The notes beneath the pieces are model-generated. The model did not search any database. It saw only the letters and a program-made list of their open reading frames with translations, and was not told the DNA's origin. The translations under genes were made by a program, and so were the position numbers. A DNA stretch of 64,000 nt. It comes from Muribaculaceae bacterium Isolate-110 (HZI) (GTDB taxonomy: Bacteria; Bacteroidota; Bacteroidia; Bacteroidales; Muribaculaceae). The DNA is taken from contig RIBL01000003.1 in the NCBI GenBank assembly GCA_003762875.1, positions 186,001 to 250,000 on the forward strand, in the 5' to 3' direction. Every line of letters begins with the position of its first letter. Position 1 is the first letter of the stretch. Positions 7,325-16,476 of the stretch are shown here, piece after piece.

Positions 7325-8740
7325 TCAGGTGTTGAACTTGTAGGTGAAGCCGAAGGAGAGTATCTCCTTGAGCATGAATTTGTGCCAGTCGGTGTCCTCG
7401 ATGACGGGCGAGGTGGAGTCGTAGCGCATGTGGACGTAGATCTGGGTGGTGAGGAAGCGGTTGATGGTAAACATGAGGGTGTTTTCCCAGTCGCTCTGGA
7501 TGTAGTCGTAGTCGGAGAAGACGAAGAGGCGCGAGCGGAGCGAGATGTTGTCGCAGATGGTCCACTGGAGCTTTCCTTCGGCACTCGAACCGTATTCGCT
7601 CACGCTTTTGCTTCCTTCCTCGATGCCGTAGGAGGTCTCGTTCATGCGTTTGCGGAAGCATGTCTTCATGTTGTAGGAGAGGGGCGAGATGGAGGCGTCG
7701 AAGGTGACGGTCTTCTTGGGGTTGGTGTAGTTGTAGGTCATACCGACACCGACGTTGAGCTCGCCGGGCGACATGAATGCGGCCTTGAGTGTGGTGGTGT
7801 TGGGCTTGTAATTGTTGAGGAGCTGGGTCTTGAACTGGGTGCTCATCGAGTAATACCAGCGTTTGGTCGACTTGTAGCCGACGGTCATGTTCCACTGGAA
7901 GATGTCTTCCGAGATGTTGTAGTCGTGGAGCTCGTCGTCGGGGGCGTTGTTCATGCCGAGCTTGTACTGGAAAGTGTTTTCAAACAGCCATTTGGGGTGG
8001 AATGCTGTGTTGAGCTTGACGTTGTAGTAGAGGTTGAGGATGGCGTTGAGGTTGTTGTTGCCGCCCTGATACCAGTTGGGTGAGACGTAGGCCTGGGAGA
8101 ATTGCAGATTGGCGTTGAAAGTCTTGAGCCAGTGTTTTTTGCCGAATTTAGCTCCGAGTTCGGTCTTTGGCATTTCCTTGGTGGGCACCACTTCGCGTAT
8201 GAGTATGCGTGCGGTGGAGGGGTCGACTGTCGCGGTGTATTTTTTTGGAGGCTCGGGCAGGTGGGCCTCGTCATACTGTATTAGGTAGGGGTAGTCGACG
8301 ATGTAACGCTGTCGCACACGCTCCATGAGTCGGGCGTGGGCTTCGGAACGGGTGATCCACTCGGTGACGAGCGGGTCTATGCCGGGCGAGAGGACGGTGT
8401 TGTCCTCGATGCCGAACGATTTGAGTATGTGGAGCTTGTCAAAGACTGTCGGCTTGAAGTAGGTCGAGGGGATGGGGTAGGGGTTGAAGGAGTCATACTC
8501 CATGTAGAGGCTGTCGTTGTCCATGACCATCTCTTCGCCGTCAAAGAACATCATGTTGAGTTCGGGCTCGCTGTCGGCGTCGGGTGCGGCGACGGTTGTG
8601 GAGTCGGGGGTCTCGGCGGGTGTGTAGTTGTATATGACAGAGCGTGTGTGCTTGGGCAGCAGGGTTGTGACCTGAGCCGAGGCTACCGGTGCCATGACCA
8701 GGGCAGCGACGGTAAGAATTGACGACAGTGGATTCATCAT
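7325..8740 (-). CDS. DUF3078 outer-membrane-type protein
   Basis: 471 residues with a signal peptide (MMNPLSSILTVAALVMAPVASAQ). The second half is the DUF3078 domain: alternating aromatic/polar strands such as FNANLQFSQAYVSPNWYQGGNNNLNAILNLYYNVKLN and WYYSMSTQFKTQLLNNY, ending with an aromatic-rich strand (EILSFGFTYKFNT), which is typical of an outer-membrane beta-barrel. The first half, up to about residue 190, is variable and presumably periplasmic. Function of the family is unknown. It heads the three-gene minus-strand group down to 6115. Confidence 0.85.
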   Translation of the reverse strand: MMNPLSSILTVAALVMAPVASAQVTTLLPKHTRSVIYNYTPAETPDSTTVAAPDADSEPELNMMFFDGEEMVMDNDSLYMEYDSFNPYPIPSTYFKPTVFDKLHILKSFGIEDNTVLSPGIDPLVTEWITRSEAHARLMERVRQRYIVDYPYLIQYDEAHLPEPPKKYTATVDPSTARILIREVVPTKEMPKTELGAKFGKKHWLKTFNANLQFSQAYVSPNWYQGGNNNLNAILNLYYNVKLNTAFHPKWLFENTFQYKLGMNNAPDDELHDYNISEDIFQWNMTVGYKSTKRWYYSMSTQFKTQLLNNYKPNTTTLKAAFMSPGELNVGVGMTYNYTNPKKTVTFDASISPLSYNMKTCFRKRMNETSYGIEEGSKSVSEYGSSAEGKLQWTICDNISLRSRLFVFSDYDYIQSDWENTLMFTINRFLTTQIYVHMRYDSTSPVIEDTDWHKFMLKEILSFGFTYKFNT

Positions 8741-8820
8741 ATATCTATGTTGGTGGAGTGGATGTTAACAGTGTGAAATGGAGTCGTGAAGGGTGGGGCG
8801 GGAGGGGGAAGATGAGGCGG

Positions 8821-10200
8821 CTATGATTCCTTGCGTTTGTTGTGATAGTAGCGTCGTTTGTTTTTGGATGCTTTGGGAGTTTTGGCTGTTTCGGATGCCT
8901 GTGAGGGGTTGGAAGCTGGAGTCTGCTTACGCGGTGTCGAGGGCTTGGGCTGCTTGTCGCGCGGTGTCTGTCGGGCCGGCTTGGAGTTGCGGCCTGAGCC
9001 GCGGCGGTCGGCAGGACGGCGGCTGCCTGTGCCTGAGGAGCGTCGTGAGGGGGTGTAGTCAGGTGTCTCGCCTATGGATGCGGGGAGCTCTCGCTTGGCC
9101 ACTTCGTAGCCGAGAAATTTTTCGAGCAGTCCGAAAGCGCGCTGCTCGGCGGTGCTTACGAGGGTCACGGCCGAGCCGCCGGCACCTGCGCGGGCCGTGC
9201 GGCCGATGCGGTGCACGTAGTCTTCGGCTTCGTGGGGCACGTCATAGTTGACCACGAGCGAGATGTCGTCGATGTCGATGCCTCGCGAGAGTATGTCGGT
9301 GGCCACGAGTATGTCGAGATTGGCAGATCGGAAACCTCTCATCACTTCGTCGCGGCTCTCCTGGTCGAGGTCGCTGTGCATCTCACCGACACGCCATCCG
9401 TCTTTACGCAGCGATTTGGCGAGGTCTTTGACCTTGAGCTTGGATGAGGCGAAGACGATGACGCGCTTGTGGCTTATGGTCTTGAAGAGGTGACGCAACA
9501 CGGGAGTCTTCTGGTTTTCATAGACTATACACGCGCTCTGGTCGATTTTCTCGGTGGGTCGCGACACGGCTATCTTGACTTCGGCCGGGTCGTTGAGTAT
9601 GGCTTTGGCGAGCTGCTGAATCTTCGGTGGCATTGTCGCCGAGAACATGAGTGTCTGACGCTCCTGAGGCAGATGCTTGACTATCTGCATGATGTCGTCA
9701 AAAAATCCCATGTCGAGCATTCGGTCGGCCTCGTCGAGTATGAAGTATTGCACGCGGCTCAGGTCGATGCCTCCGAGCTGTAGGTGGGCTATTAGGCGGC
9801 CGGGAGTGGCTATCACTACGTCGGCTCCGCGCTTGAGGCCGTTCTGCTGTCGTGCAAATTCTTTGCCGTCGGTGCCGCCATAGATGGCCACACTCGAGAT
9901 GGGGAGATAGTAGGAGAATCCTTCGAGCTGGCGGTCAATCTGTTGTGCGAGCTCGCGTGTCGGGGCCATGACTATGCAGCTCACCGAGTCGGCCGGCTCG
10001 GGCTCGTCGGCAAGCATGTCGATAACGGGCAGAAGATAGGCAGCAGTCTTTCCGGTGCCTGTCTGGGCCACGGCTATCAGGTCGCGTTTCTGAAATATCA
10101 CAGGTATGGCCTGTTCCTGTATGGGGGTACACTCCCCAAACCGCATGGCGTCGAGTGCGTCGAGCACATCGTCGCTCAGCTCCAATTCGTCAAATCTCAT
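8821..10200 (-). CDS. DEAD-box ATP-dependent RNA helicase (RhlE type)
   Basis: Unwinds RNA duplexes with ATP, typically in ribosome assembly or RNA decay. In order: Q motif (GECTPIQEQAIP, 22-33), Walker A AQTGTGKT (45-52), PTREL (80-84), DEAD (156-159), SAT (187-189), then the second RecA-like domain ending in HRIGRTARAG (about 330). The 459-residue length and a basic, low-complexity tail rich in Arg, Pro, Ser and Lys (from about 385) are as in the RhlE subgroup; the tail probably binds RNA. It is monocistronic, with an exact -7 box upstream at 10230-10237. Confidence 0.95.
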   Translation of the reverse strand: MRFDELELSDDVLDALDAMRFGECTPIQEQAIPVIFQKRDLIAVAQTGTGKTAAYLLPVIDMLADEPEPADSVSCIVMAPTRELAQQIDRQLEGFSYYLPISSVAIYGGTDGKEFARQQNGLKRGADVVIATPGRLIAHLQLGGIDLSRVQYFILDEADRMLDMGFFDDIMQIVKHLPQERQTLMFSATMPPKIQQLAKAILNDPAEVKIAVSRPTEKIDQSACIVYENQKTPVLRHLFKTISHKRVIVFASSKLKVKDLAKSLRKDGWRVGEMHSDLDQESRDEVMRGFRSANLDILVATDILSRGIDIDDISLVVNYDVPHEAEDYVHRIGRTARAGAGGSAVTLVSTAEQRAFGLLEKFLGYEVAKRELPASIGETPDYTPSRRSSGTGSRRPADRRGSGRNSKPARQTPRDKQPKPSTPRKQTPASNPSQASETAKTPKASKNKRRYYHNKRKES

Positions 10201-10229
10201 CTGGGCAAAATCACTTCTTATTCAAGGTA

Positions 10230-10237
10230 CAAAATTA
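10230..10237 (-). promoter_or_regulatory. Promoter -7 box of the DEAD-box helicase gene
   Basis: Reads TAATTTTG on the minus strand (TAnnTTTG), about 30 nt before the start codon at 10200. No clear -33 box at the expected distance. Confidence 0.5.
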
Positions 10238-10267
10238 GTCAAAAAAATCAGATAATATTTAACAGGG

Positions 10268-10311
10268 GATACAAAAGGTTAAAAAAGTTTCAGAAGATAC
10301 AAAAGTTTTTC
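10268..10311. repeat. Modular hairpin repeat, degenerate copy R2
   Basis: GATACAAAAGG...AAGTTTCAGAAGATACAAAAGTTT contains two copies of the outer module found in the larger repeats, with the internal modules lost. It lies between the divergent helicase and exporter genes. Confidence 0.5.
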
Positions 10312-10406
10312 AGGGCCGGGCGTGATTGTGAGGCCGGTGTGGCGTAAACAGTAACGCGCGGGGATGTGTTATGGTGATATAAACGCGTTTCAAAAACACA
10401 ATCGTC

Positions 10407-11474
10407 ATGTCGATGCCTTCCGTAACTTATTGGACTTCCGACCGTATAATGCGGCTGATCATAGGGCTGGTGCTCACTGCGGGCATCATTTGGCTTCTGG
10501 GCTATCTGAGCGAGGTGCTGCTGCCTTTTTTCGTGGGATGCTTCATCGCTTATATGCTTCAGCCGCTTGTAGAGCTCAACCGCCGCTGGATACGTCTCGA
10601 CGGGCGCATCGTGGCGGTGATAGTGACACTGCTCGAGGTGACGGTGGTGATAGGCGGAGTCATATACATGTTTCTGCCTTCGGTGGTGAGCGAGGTCAAT
10701 ATGATGGCCGACATAGTGAAGGATTTATCGTCGGGCCGTAAGCCTATGCCGGAGTCATACAGGAGAATGACTGATATTCTGAGCCGCTATTTCGAGCCCG
10801 ACAATTTTGAGGAGCTGTTCAGCCTCCAGCATATGGACACTCTGATAAGGCGCGGGTCGTCGCTTGTGGCCGAGTCGGTTGGTATCGTGCTCCACACGCT
10901 CGAGTGGCTGCTGACGCTCGTGTATATACTCTTCATACTCATAGACTATCATCAGATCACGAGGGGGTTCAAGCTGATAATCCCCGGGCGTTACCGCAGT
11001 CAGGTGATGAGTGTGGTGAGGGATGTCGAGTCGAGTATGAACCGTTATTTCCGCGGGCAGGGTGTCGTGGCCCTGTGTGCGGCGGTGTTTTACTGTGCGG
11101 GGTTCTCTATTGTCGGCATACCGCTGGCCATCCCGTTGGGGTTGCTTGTGGGTGTGCTGTATATGATACCTTACTTTCAGTATGTCACGCTGGTGCCTGT
11201 GGCTGCGGTGTGTTTCATATTCTCGCTTGGCGGGTCGGTGGAGTTTCTGCCCGAGTTTGGCAAGTGTTGTCTGGTGTATGTAGTGAGCCAGAGCGTGTGT
11301 GACTATGTGATCACGCCCCATGTGATGGGGCGTGAGATGGGTCTGAATCCAGCGGTGATATTGCTGTCGCTGTCGGTGTGGGGCTATATGCTCGGTATTA
11401 TCGGCATGATTATCGCTCTGCCGTTCACGTCGCTTATCATGACCTATTACGAGCGGTATATAAGCAAGCCTTAG
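10407..11474 (+). CDS. AI-2E family transporter (PerM/TqsA type)
   Basis: A 355-residue polytopic inner-membrane protein of the AI-2E exporter superfamily. Hydrophobic segments are visible at about residues 13-30, 33-50, 63-85, 155-175, 220-250, 255-280 and 305-345, separated by an extracytoplasmic amphipathic stretch (90-150), as in this family. The C-terminal FTSLIMTYYERYI and the PLAIPLGLLVGVLYMIPYFQ segment are typical. Members export quorum signals or small solutes or exchange ions, and the substrate cannot be told from sequence. It converges with dnaX, leaving only 6 nt between the two coding ends. Confidence 0.88.
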   Translation: MSMPSVTYWTSDRIMRLIIGLVLTAGIIWLLGYLSEVLLPFFVGCFIAYMLQPLVELNRRWIRLDGRIVAVIVTLLEVTVVIGGVIYMFLPSVVSEVNMMADIVKDLSSGRKPMPESYRRMTDILSRYFEPDNFEELFSLQHMDTLIRRGSSLVAESVGIVLHTLEWLLTLVYILFILIDYHQITRGFKLIIPGRYRSQVMSVVRDVESSMNRYFRGQGVVALCAAVFYCAGFSIVGIPLAIPLGLLVGVLYMIPYFQYVTLVPVAAVCFIFSLGGSVEFLPEFGKCCLVYVVSQSVCDYVITPHVMGREMGLNPAVILLSLSVWGYMLGIIGMIIALPFTSLIMTYYERYISKP

Positions 11475-11480
11475 AGTGTG

Positions 11481-13235
11481 TCAGCCTATGGAGAGCTGGA
11501 GCGATTCGATGAAGTCGCGCATCTCGGGATTTTTCTCCACCATGTGCTGAAGCACTTCGCGCTCGTTCCATGTGTGGGGCGAAGCCTCGCCTTGGTTGAG
11601 CTCTATGATGATGCTTATGTGGTCGTTGGCCGTGGCGTCGCGCAGTGTGGCGAGCAGAGGCTGCATGTGGGTCTCGAGCTCTTCACGCTGCTTTTCGTTC
11701 TCGACCATCACCCGATAGGTGTGGCCCTCGACGAGCGCGGGATAGGAGGCGCGCATGGTGTTGACCAGTATGTGATAGGTGGGGTTGGCTTTCATGAAGG
11801 CTTGCCATCCGGCGTTGAGCTGTTCGACGGTGTATTTTGCGTCACGTAGCTGTGTCGCGGATGTGCCTTGGCCCTGGGCATTGCTGGCTGCTCCGTTGGC
11901 GGTGTTGCGCCCGGTGATGGAGAAGGTCTTGCCGGTGCCGAGCTTTACGGTGGGTCGGGAGGGGACCGCCGATGGGCGGGATGTGCCTAATGGGGCCGCT
12001 GGGCGGGCCGCCGGCTGAGGTTGCTGCTGGGGCTGCTGAGGTTGCTGCTGCTGTTGCTGCTGGGGCCGGGTGGCGTTGGCGGCTCCGTTGGCGGCGATAT
12101 TTTGCAACTGCCCCTCTCCTTCGCCGCTATTGACCGGAGAAGGGCTTAATAGTTGGCATATCTTGGCGAGGGTCAGCTCGACGAGAAATTGCTTGTTGGA
12201 GGCTGTGCGGTAGTTGAGGTCGGCCTCGTTGCAGAGATTCATGGCCCGGTAGATAAACTCGGGGTGGCATTTGGCGGCTCGTTGTGCCATGGCGTTTCTT
12301 ACTTCGTCGTCGGCTTCGAGCAGGACTATGGTCGAGGGTTCGCGCGCCACCATGAGGTCGCGCATGTAGTCGGCCAGGCCGTTGATGAAGAAGTGTGAGT
12401 CAAATCCCTTGTCGCGAATCTCCTTGTATATGAGCCATGTCTCGAGAGTCTTGCCTTGAAGGAAGCAGTCGAGCAGACGGTTGTAATAGTTGGAGTCGAG
12501 CACATTGAGGTTTTCGATTGTGCCGGCATATGTGATGTTGCCACGCGAGGATGCCGCTACCTGGTCAAATATCGACAGGGCGTCGCGCATGGCTCCGTCG
12601 GCTTTGCGTGCGATGACGCTGAGAGCCGCGGGCTCGGCTGTCATGCCTTCGCTTGCGGCCACGTAGGCGAGGTGGTCAACGATGTCGCGTACGGTGATGC
12701 GGTTGAAGTCGTAGATCTGACAGCGTGAGAGTATGGTGGGGATTATCTTGTGTTTCTCGGTGGTGGCGAGGATAAATATCACATAGCTCGGGGGCTCTTC
12801 GAGGGTCTTGAGAAAGGCGTTGAATGCGGCCGACGACAGCATGTGGACCTCATCGACGATAAATACTCTGTATTTTCCCTGTCCGGGTGGCACCTGCACC
12901 TGCTCGACGAGCTGGCGTATGTCGTCGACGCTGTTGTTGGATGCGGCGTCGAGCTCTATGATATTTAGCGAGTTGCCTTCGTTGAAGGCGCGGCATGAGT
13001 CGCATTGGTTGCACGCTTCGCCGGCCGGGGTGGGCGAGAGACAGTTGATGGTCTTGGCAAAGATGCGCGCACACGAGGTCTTGCCTACTCCGCGCGAGCC
13101 GCAGAACAGGTAGCTGTGGGCCAGTCGACCCGAGGAGATGGCATTTTTGAGCGTTGCGGTGAGGGCTTTCTGGCCTACTACGCTGTCAAATGTCGATGGG
13201 CGATATTTTCGCGCCGATACTATATAGTGGTTCAT
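11481..13235 (-). CDS. dnaX: DNA polymerase III subunit gamma/tau
   Basis: Clamp-loader ATPase of the replisome. The start at 13235 gives MNHYIVSARKYRPSTFDSVVGQ, the usual N-terminus; a start 7 codons upstream is possible but less likely. Walker A is GSRGVGKTSCAR (about 46-57), followed by the zinc-binding cysteines (C-x8-C-x2-C-x2-C type, about 66-85), the DEVH Walker B (about 125) and SRC sensor (about 160). Domain III ends near 370; a proline/glutamine-rich linker with a seven-Gln run (about 395-430) leads to a C-terminal domain of about 130 residues. The promoter lies just upstream and its -33 box is in a repeat. Confidence 0.95.
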   Translation of the reverse strand: MNHYIVSARKYRPSTFDSVVGQKALTATLKNAISSGRLAHSYLFCGSRGVGKTSCARIFAKTINCLSPTPAGEACNQCDSCRAFNEGNSLNIIELDAASNNSVDDIRQLVEQVQVPPGQGKYRVFIVDEVHMLSSAAFNAFLKTLEEPPSYVIFILATTEKHKIIPTILSRCQIYDFNRITVRDIVDHLAYVAASEGMTAEPAALSVIARKADGAMRDALSIFDQVAASSRGNITYAGTIENLNVLDSNYYNRLLDCFLQGKTLETWLIYKEIRDKGFDSHFFINGLADYMRDLMVAREPSTIVLLEADDEVRNAMAQRAAKCHPEFIYRAMNLCNEADLNYRTASNKQFLVELTLAKICQLLSPSPVNSGEGEGQLQNIAANGAANATRPQQQQQQQPQQPQQQPQPAARPAAPLGTSRPSAVPSRPTVKLGTGKTFSITGRNTANGAASNAQGQGTSATQLRDAKYTVEQLNAGWQAFMKANPTYHILVNTMRASYPALVEGHTYRVMVENEKQREELETHMQPLLATLRDATANDHISIIIELNQGEASPHTWNEREVLQHMVEKNPEMRDFIESLQLSIG

Positions 13236-13255
13236 GTGATTAATCTTACCTGTCA

Positions 13256-13285
13256 CAAATTTACGAAATCTATATGAGATACAAA
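13256..13285 (-). promoter_or_regulatory. dnaX promoter with repeat-derived -33 box
   Basis: On the minus strand: TTTG (13285-13282), 18-nt spacer, TAAATTTG (13263-13256), close to full consensus. The TTTG belongs to the outer module (GAAACTTTTGTATC) of repeat R3. The leader before the ATG at 13235 would be about 14 nt. Confidence 0.65.
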
Positions 13286-13419
13286 AGTTTCATAAGGACA
13301 TAAGAAACAAAAGTTTTAATTTTAAGACAGGAGTAATAAAGACAGGAGTCATTATTTTTTGTTCTGATGTCTTTAACCTCACTTCTGTAGTCCTGTCTTA
13401 AAATTGAAACTTCTGTATC
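13278..13419. repeat. Modular hairpin repeat, copy R3
   Basis: Outer arms GATACAAAAGTTTC (13278-13291) and GAAACTTCTGTATC (13406-13419) pair with one mismatch. Inside on the left come the ATAAGGACATAAGAAAC and AAGACAGGAGT modules, and on the right the matching GTCCTGTCTTAAAATT arm; the right-hand partner of the second module is missing. Lies between dnaX and the Ig-like gene. Confidence 0.8.
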
Positions 13420-13427
13420 AAAGAATG

Positions 13428-13459
13428 AAAGAGAGCGGGCCGGGCGGCTCGCTCTCTTT
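13428..13459 (-). terminator. Hairpin after the Ig-like secreted protein gene
   Basis: AAAGAGAGCG (13428-13437) pairs with CGCTCTCTTT (13450-13459) around a GC-rich loop. It lies downstream of the minus-strand stop at 13584, with a T-rich stretch following on that strand. Confidence 0.55.
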
Positions 13460-13583
13460 TGGGGTTGTGTGTACCTATTAATGATATTACCTAAACAATC
13501 AGTCCATTAGTTTTCTATAGGCTGTATTTTTTACCTTGGTCGGATTTGTATTACCTTAAGTTACTTAACAACAATCGTCACGA

Positions 13584-16097
13584 TTATTTTATTACAATCT
13601 TGTTGACTTCGTTGCCTTTTCGTACGATGTATACGCCGGGGGTGAGTGCCGATGCGTCAACGCGGATGCCCTGGAGGTTGAAGTATTCAGCGGGGGCGTT
13701 GGCTGCGTCGGTGCCGATCGACTCGATGGCGGTCTGGCCGAGCACGTTGACCTTGCATACGGATTTGGTGCCGTTGTAGTCGGCTGTAATCTCGGTAGAG
13801 CCATTAGATACGAAGGTCACGAATCCGTTGGCGTCAACTTTTGCGATGGCGGGGTCAGCCGATGTCCATACGGTAGTGGCGGGGAGCACTTTTTCGGTGT
13901 CCTTGTTGGCTACTTCGAGTGTGAGTTGCTTGCTTTCGCCGACTTTGCCGTTAAGTTCGGTGTCGCTGAGGACGAGTTCGGGAGTGGCGTAACGATACAT
14001 TTTGGGATTCCAGTAGATGAGACTGTTCACTTCCTTGTTGTCGAGTACGGTGAAGGTTACTTCCTCTACGCCATATTCGGCATCTGCGCTCCAGTAGGTC
14101 TTGTCGCTTGTACCTGTGGTGCAGGTGGTCTTGTCGCCGAAGGTCACGAGGGCTGTCGCGCTCTGTACGGGCGATGCACCGATGCCCATGATGCGCACGT
14201 TGGGGTCGGATACCTTGAAAGTGAACGACTGTCCGGCTGTGAACTTGGGTATGTAGCTGACGGTGGTCGCGCTGTTGAGTATCATGTCGACACCGTTGCC
14301 GTGGAGTGTGATGTCGTTGATCACGTCATTGCCGGGAATATTGCTAATGCCGTATGTGCCCATCCAACTGCCGCCGCGGTCATTGTGGAAGTAGAACTCA
14401 TGGCTGAGTTCACCGTGGCCTGAGAATGTAAGCTCGTGCTTGCCTGTAATGGTCGAAGTGCCGTCGGCTGATGTCACGGTGGCTGTCACGGTAACAGTAC
14501 CGGTCTTGAGGCCTACTATGACAGCTGTGGAGTATGCGCTATAACTTGATGTGGCATCCTTCTGCTCTTTGATCATCGCGATTTCGGGGTCGGAAATGGT
14601 CCAGGTATAAGTCTGCTTGGTATATGGTTTGTCCATTGAATCATCATATCTGTCATAGCCGGGACCTCTTACAGAAGCTTCGATCTTAAAGTCGGTTCCT
14701 GCAAGGATGTTTCTGTAGTCGGGATTACCGTTAAGAGAGGTGTTGAGGCGCAGACACATTTCCGGGTAGTCGATAGCAGTCACGGATACAGTCTTGGAGA
14801 GTTCGATATCTTTGAGTTTTATTGTGATATCCACTTTGCCTGTCTTGCCGTCGCTGAAGCTCACTTCTGCTTCTTTTGATTTAGCATAGTCATAGAAAGT
14901 GGCACATTTTTCAGGATCCTGAGTGGCTGAGAGAGTTATGGCGGCGTCTTCGGGAATAGTGGTGATAATGAGGCGTGGATTATCACCGATGTAGCATGTG
15001 ATGTTTTCTTCATCGCCGTAGATATACTGGCCGGAGATGCTCTCGCGCCACTGTACCTTAATCATAACGACAGAAACTTCGCATGATGCTTTCGCGCCTT
15101 CGATCTCGCAAGTGATGGTGGTTTTGCCACCGCCTACGGCTGTAACGTTGCCGTCCTTGTCGACTGTGGCAACAGCGGGGTCGGATGAGGTCCAGGTGGC
15201 TACGGCTGTCGCGGGCTTGATGGTGGCGTTGATTTTGTCGGTGGCACCAACCTCGAGAGTCAAGTTTTCCTTATCGAATGCCACTACTGCCAAATCGGGT
15301 ATTTCGGGAAGCTCAGCGGCGGTGAGTACCTGCACTTTGCTGATCTTCACAAATCCTACCTCAAGGATGAGACGCTTGGAGTAGCTGTTGAGCTCGGCCA
15401 TTGTCTCTTCGGAGAGGAGGAGTATCACGCGCCCGTTTTCGTCGTCCTCAATGATGCGAGGAGATGTAAATTCGGCCCATACATATTGAGCTGACTCTTC
15501 GTCATATTCACCACCGGGGGCTACGCCCTGGTGCTTGAAGTTGATTTTGTAAGCCATGGGATTGAGCACGGAGTATGACACGGCAATACCTCCACCGACC
15601 TTACCGCCGGCAGCTACGATATTATCATAGGCAAATTCGAGTGAGCTCTGCTCCTGGCTGATAACGATCTCATCGCGCTGAAGTATAGAGGGATCGAGCG
15701 GGCCCTGGCTCGCGCGATATACCACTTTAGTCACTATAAGACCATGGCCCATTACGCCCATACCACCTGATATCGCCAATTTTGCATCTTCGGCTGTCAG
15801 GAAGAAGCTCTTCTTGCCGGCACTTACAACCACTGCGTCAGCACCGCCCCAACTGAAGTTTGCCCAGGATGGTCTGATAAGAGCAAGTGACGTATAATCT
15901 GATACTTTGGGGTCGGCTTGGTAATGTATTACGATTTCACCCCATTCTTCAAAGTCGGCACATTGGCTGGCTTTGATTTCCGGGTTGATTTTATAATCAA
16001 GGGATACTTCCCCTTCCCATAGGACGGTCTCGGCCGGAGCTGCATAGGCTGTCAGGCTTAATAGGATACCTAACAGAGAGAGTAACGATTTTCTCAT
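13584..16097 (-). CDS. Large secreted Ig-like (BIG2) protein with type IX-like C-terminal module
   Basis: 837 residues, signal peptide MRKSLLSLLGILLSLTAYAAPA. The N-terminal 260 residues are beta-rich and of unknown family. BIG2-type Ig domains follow at about 275-345 (WTSSDPAVATVDKDGNVTAV), a degenerate one near 490-560 (WTISDPEIAMI), and one near 715-785 (WTSADPAIAKVDANGFVTFV). The end, APAEYFNLQGIRVDASALTP then GVYIVRKGNEVNKIVIK, is the C-terminal module shared with genes at 46308 and 47243. Probably exported through the outer membrane and held at the surface; binding partner unknown. It appears monocistronic with its own promoter box at 16210. Confidence 0.82.
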   Translation of the reverse strand: MRKSLLSLLGILLSLTAYAAPAETVLWEGEVSLDYKINPEIKASQCADFEEWGEIVIHYQADPKVSDYTSLALIRPSWANFSWGGADAVVVSAGKKSFFLTAEDAKLAISGGMGVMGHGLIVTKVVYRASQGPLDPSILQRDEIVISQEQSSLEFAYDNIVAAGGKVGGGIAVSYSVLNPMAYKINFKHQGVAPGGEYDEESAQYVWAEFTSPRIIEDDENGRVILLLSEETMAELNSYSKRLILEVGFVKISKVQVLTAAELPEIPDLAVVAFDKENLTLEVGATDKINATIKPATAVATWTSSDPAVATVDKDGNVTAVGGGKTTITCEIEGAKASCEVSVVMIKVQWRESISGQYIYGDEENITCYIGDNPRLIITTIPEDAAITLSATQDPEKCATFYDYAKSKEAEVSFSDGKTGKVDITIKLKDIELSKTVSVTAIDYPEMCLRLNTSLNGNPDYRNILAGTDFKIEASVRGPGYDRYDDSMDKPYTKQTYTWTISDPEIAMIKEQKDATSSYSAYSTAVIVGLKTGTVTVTATVTSADGTSTITGKHELTFSGHGELSHEFYFHNDRGGSWMGTYGISNIPGNDVINDITLHGNGVDMILNSATTVSYIPKFTAGQSFTFKVSDPNVRIMGIGASPVQSATALVTFGDKTTCTTGTSDKTYWSADAEYGVEEVTFTVLDNKEVNSLIYWNPKMYRYATPELVLSDTELNGKVGESKQLTLEVANKDTEKVLPATTVWTSADPAIAKVDANGFVTFVSNGSTEITADYNGTKSVCKVNVLGQTAIESIGTDAANAPAEYFNLQGIRVDASALTPGVYIVRKGNEVNKIVIK

Positions 16098-16209
16098 GTT
16101 GATTAGAATTTAAAATTAATAATAAGTAAGAAGTGTCAAATAGGTAAGAGAGTCGTGAATGTTTGCATTAGTTGAAATGTGATGTATGCAAGGTCAGACT
16201 TGTCGATGG

Positions 16210-16217
16210 CAAATGTA
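16210..16217 (-). promoter_or_regulatory. Probable promoter -7 box of the Ig-like gene
   Basis: Reads TACATTTG on the minus strand (TAnnTTTG) and leaves a leader of about 105 nt before the ATG at 16097. The rest of the 380-nt gap (16098-16476) is AT-rich with no gene; its distal end holds repeat R4. Confidence 0.45.
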
Positions 16218-16395
16218 ATGATACAATAAGCAGATTTTTAAAAATTTACATTCGTTAACAATAAGCTGATGTTTCACGCAACTGTGTTAAATGTTAAATA
16301 TGGTTTAGTATCAGGAGGTTAGCCCGGATGTTATATAACGAATGGTTTAACAATTAACAAACATTGAGTTAACAAACCGTCAGATACATAAAGGG

Positions 16396-16453
16396 GATAC
16401 AAAAGTTTCTTATGTCCTTTTGAAACTTTTGTATCTCCTGAAACTTTTGTATC
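16396..16453. repeat. Modular hairpin repeat, short copy R4
   Basis: GATACAAAAGTTTC (16396-16409) and GAAACTTTTGTATC (16422-16435) form a perfect 14-bp stem around a loop TTATGTCCTTTT, itself part of the second module. A third copy of the outer module follows at 16440-16453. It lies directly upstream of purN. Confidence 0.8.
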
Positions 16454-16476
16454 TGATTTTTTTGTATCTTCACGGC

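Noticed and set aside
7299-7895. N-terminal 199-codon extension of the gene ending at 6648
   Set aside because: It is the antisense-like shadow frame of the DUF3078 gene, with His/Gln/Arg-rich composition unlike protein.
12020-12070. Trinucleotide repeat in dnaX as a separate repeat element
   Set aside because: It is the coding sequence of the poly-Gln linker.
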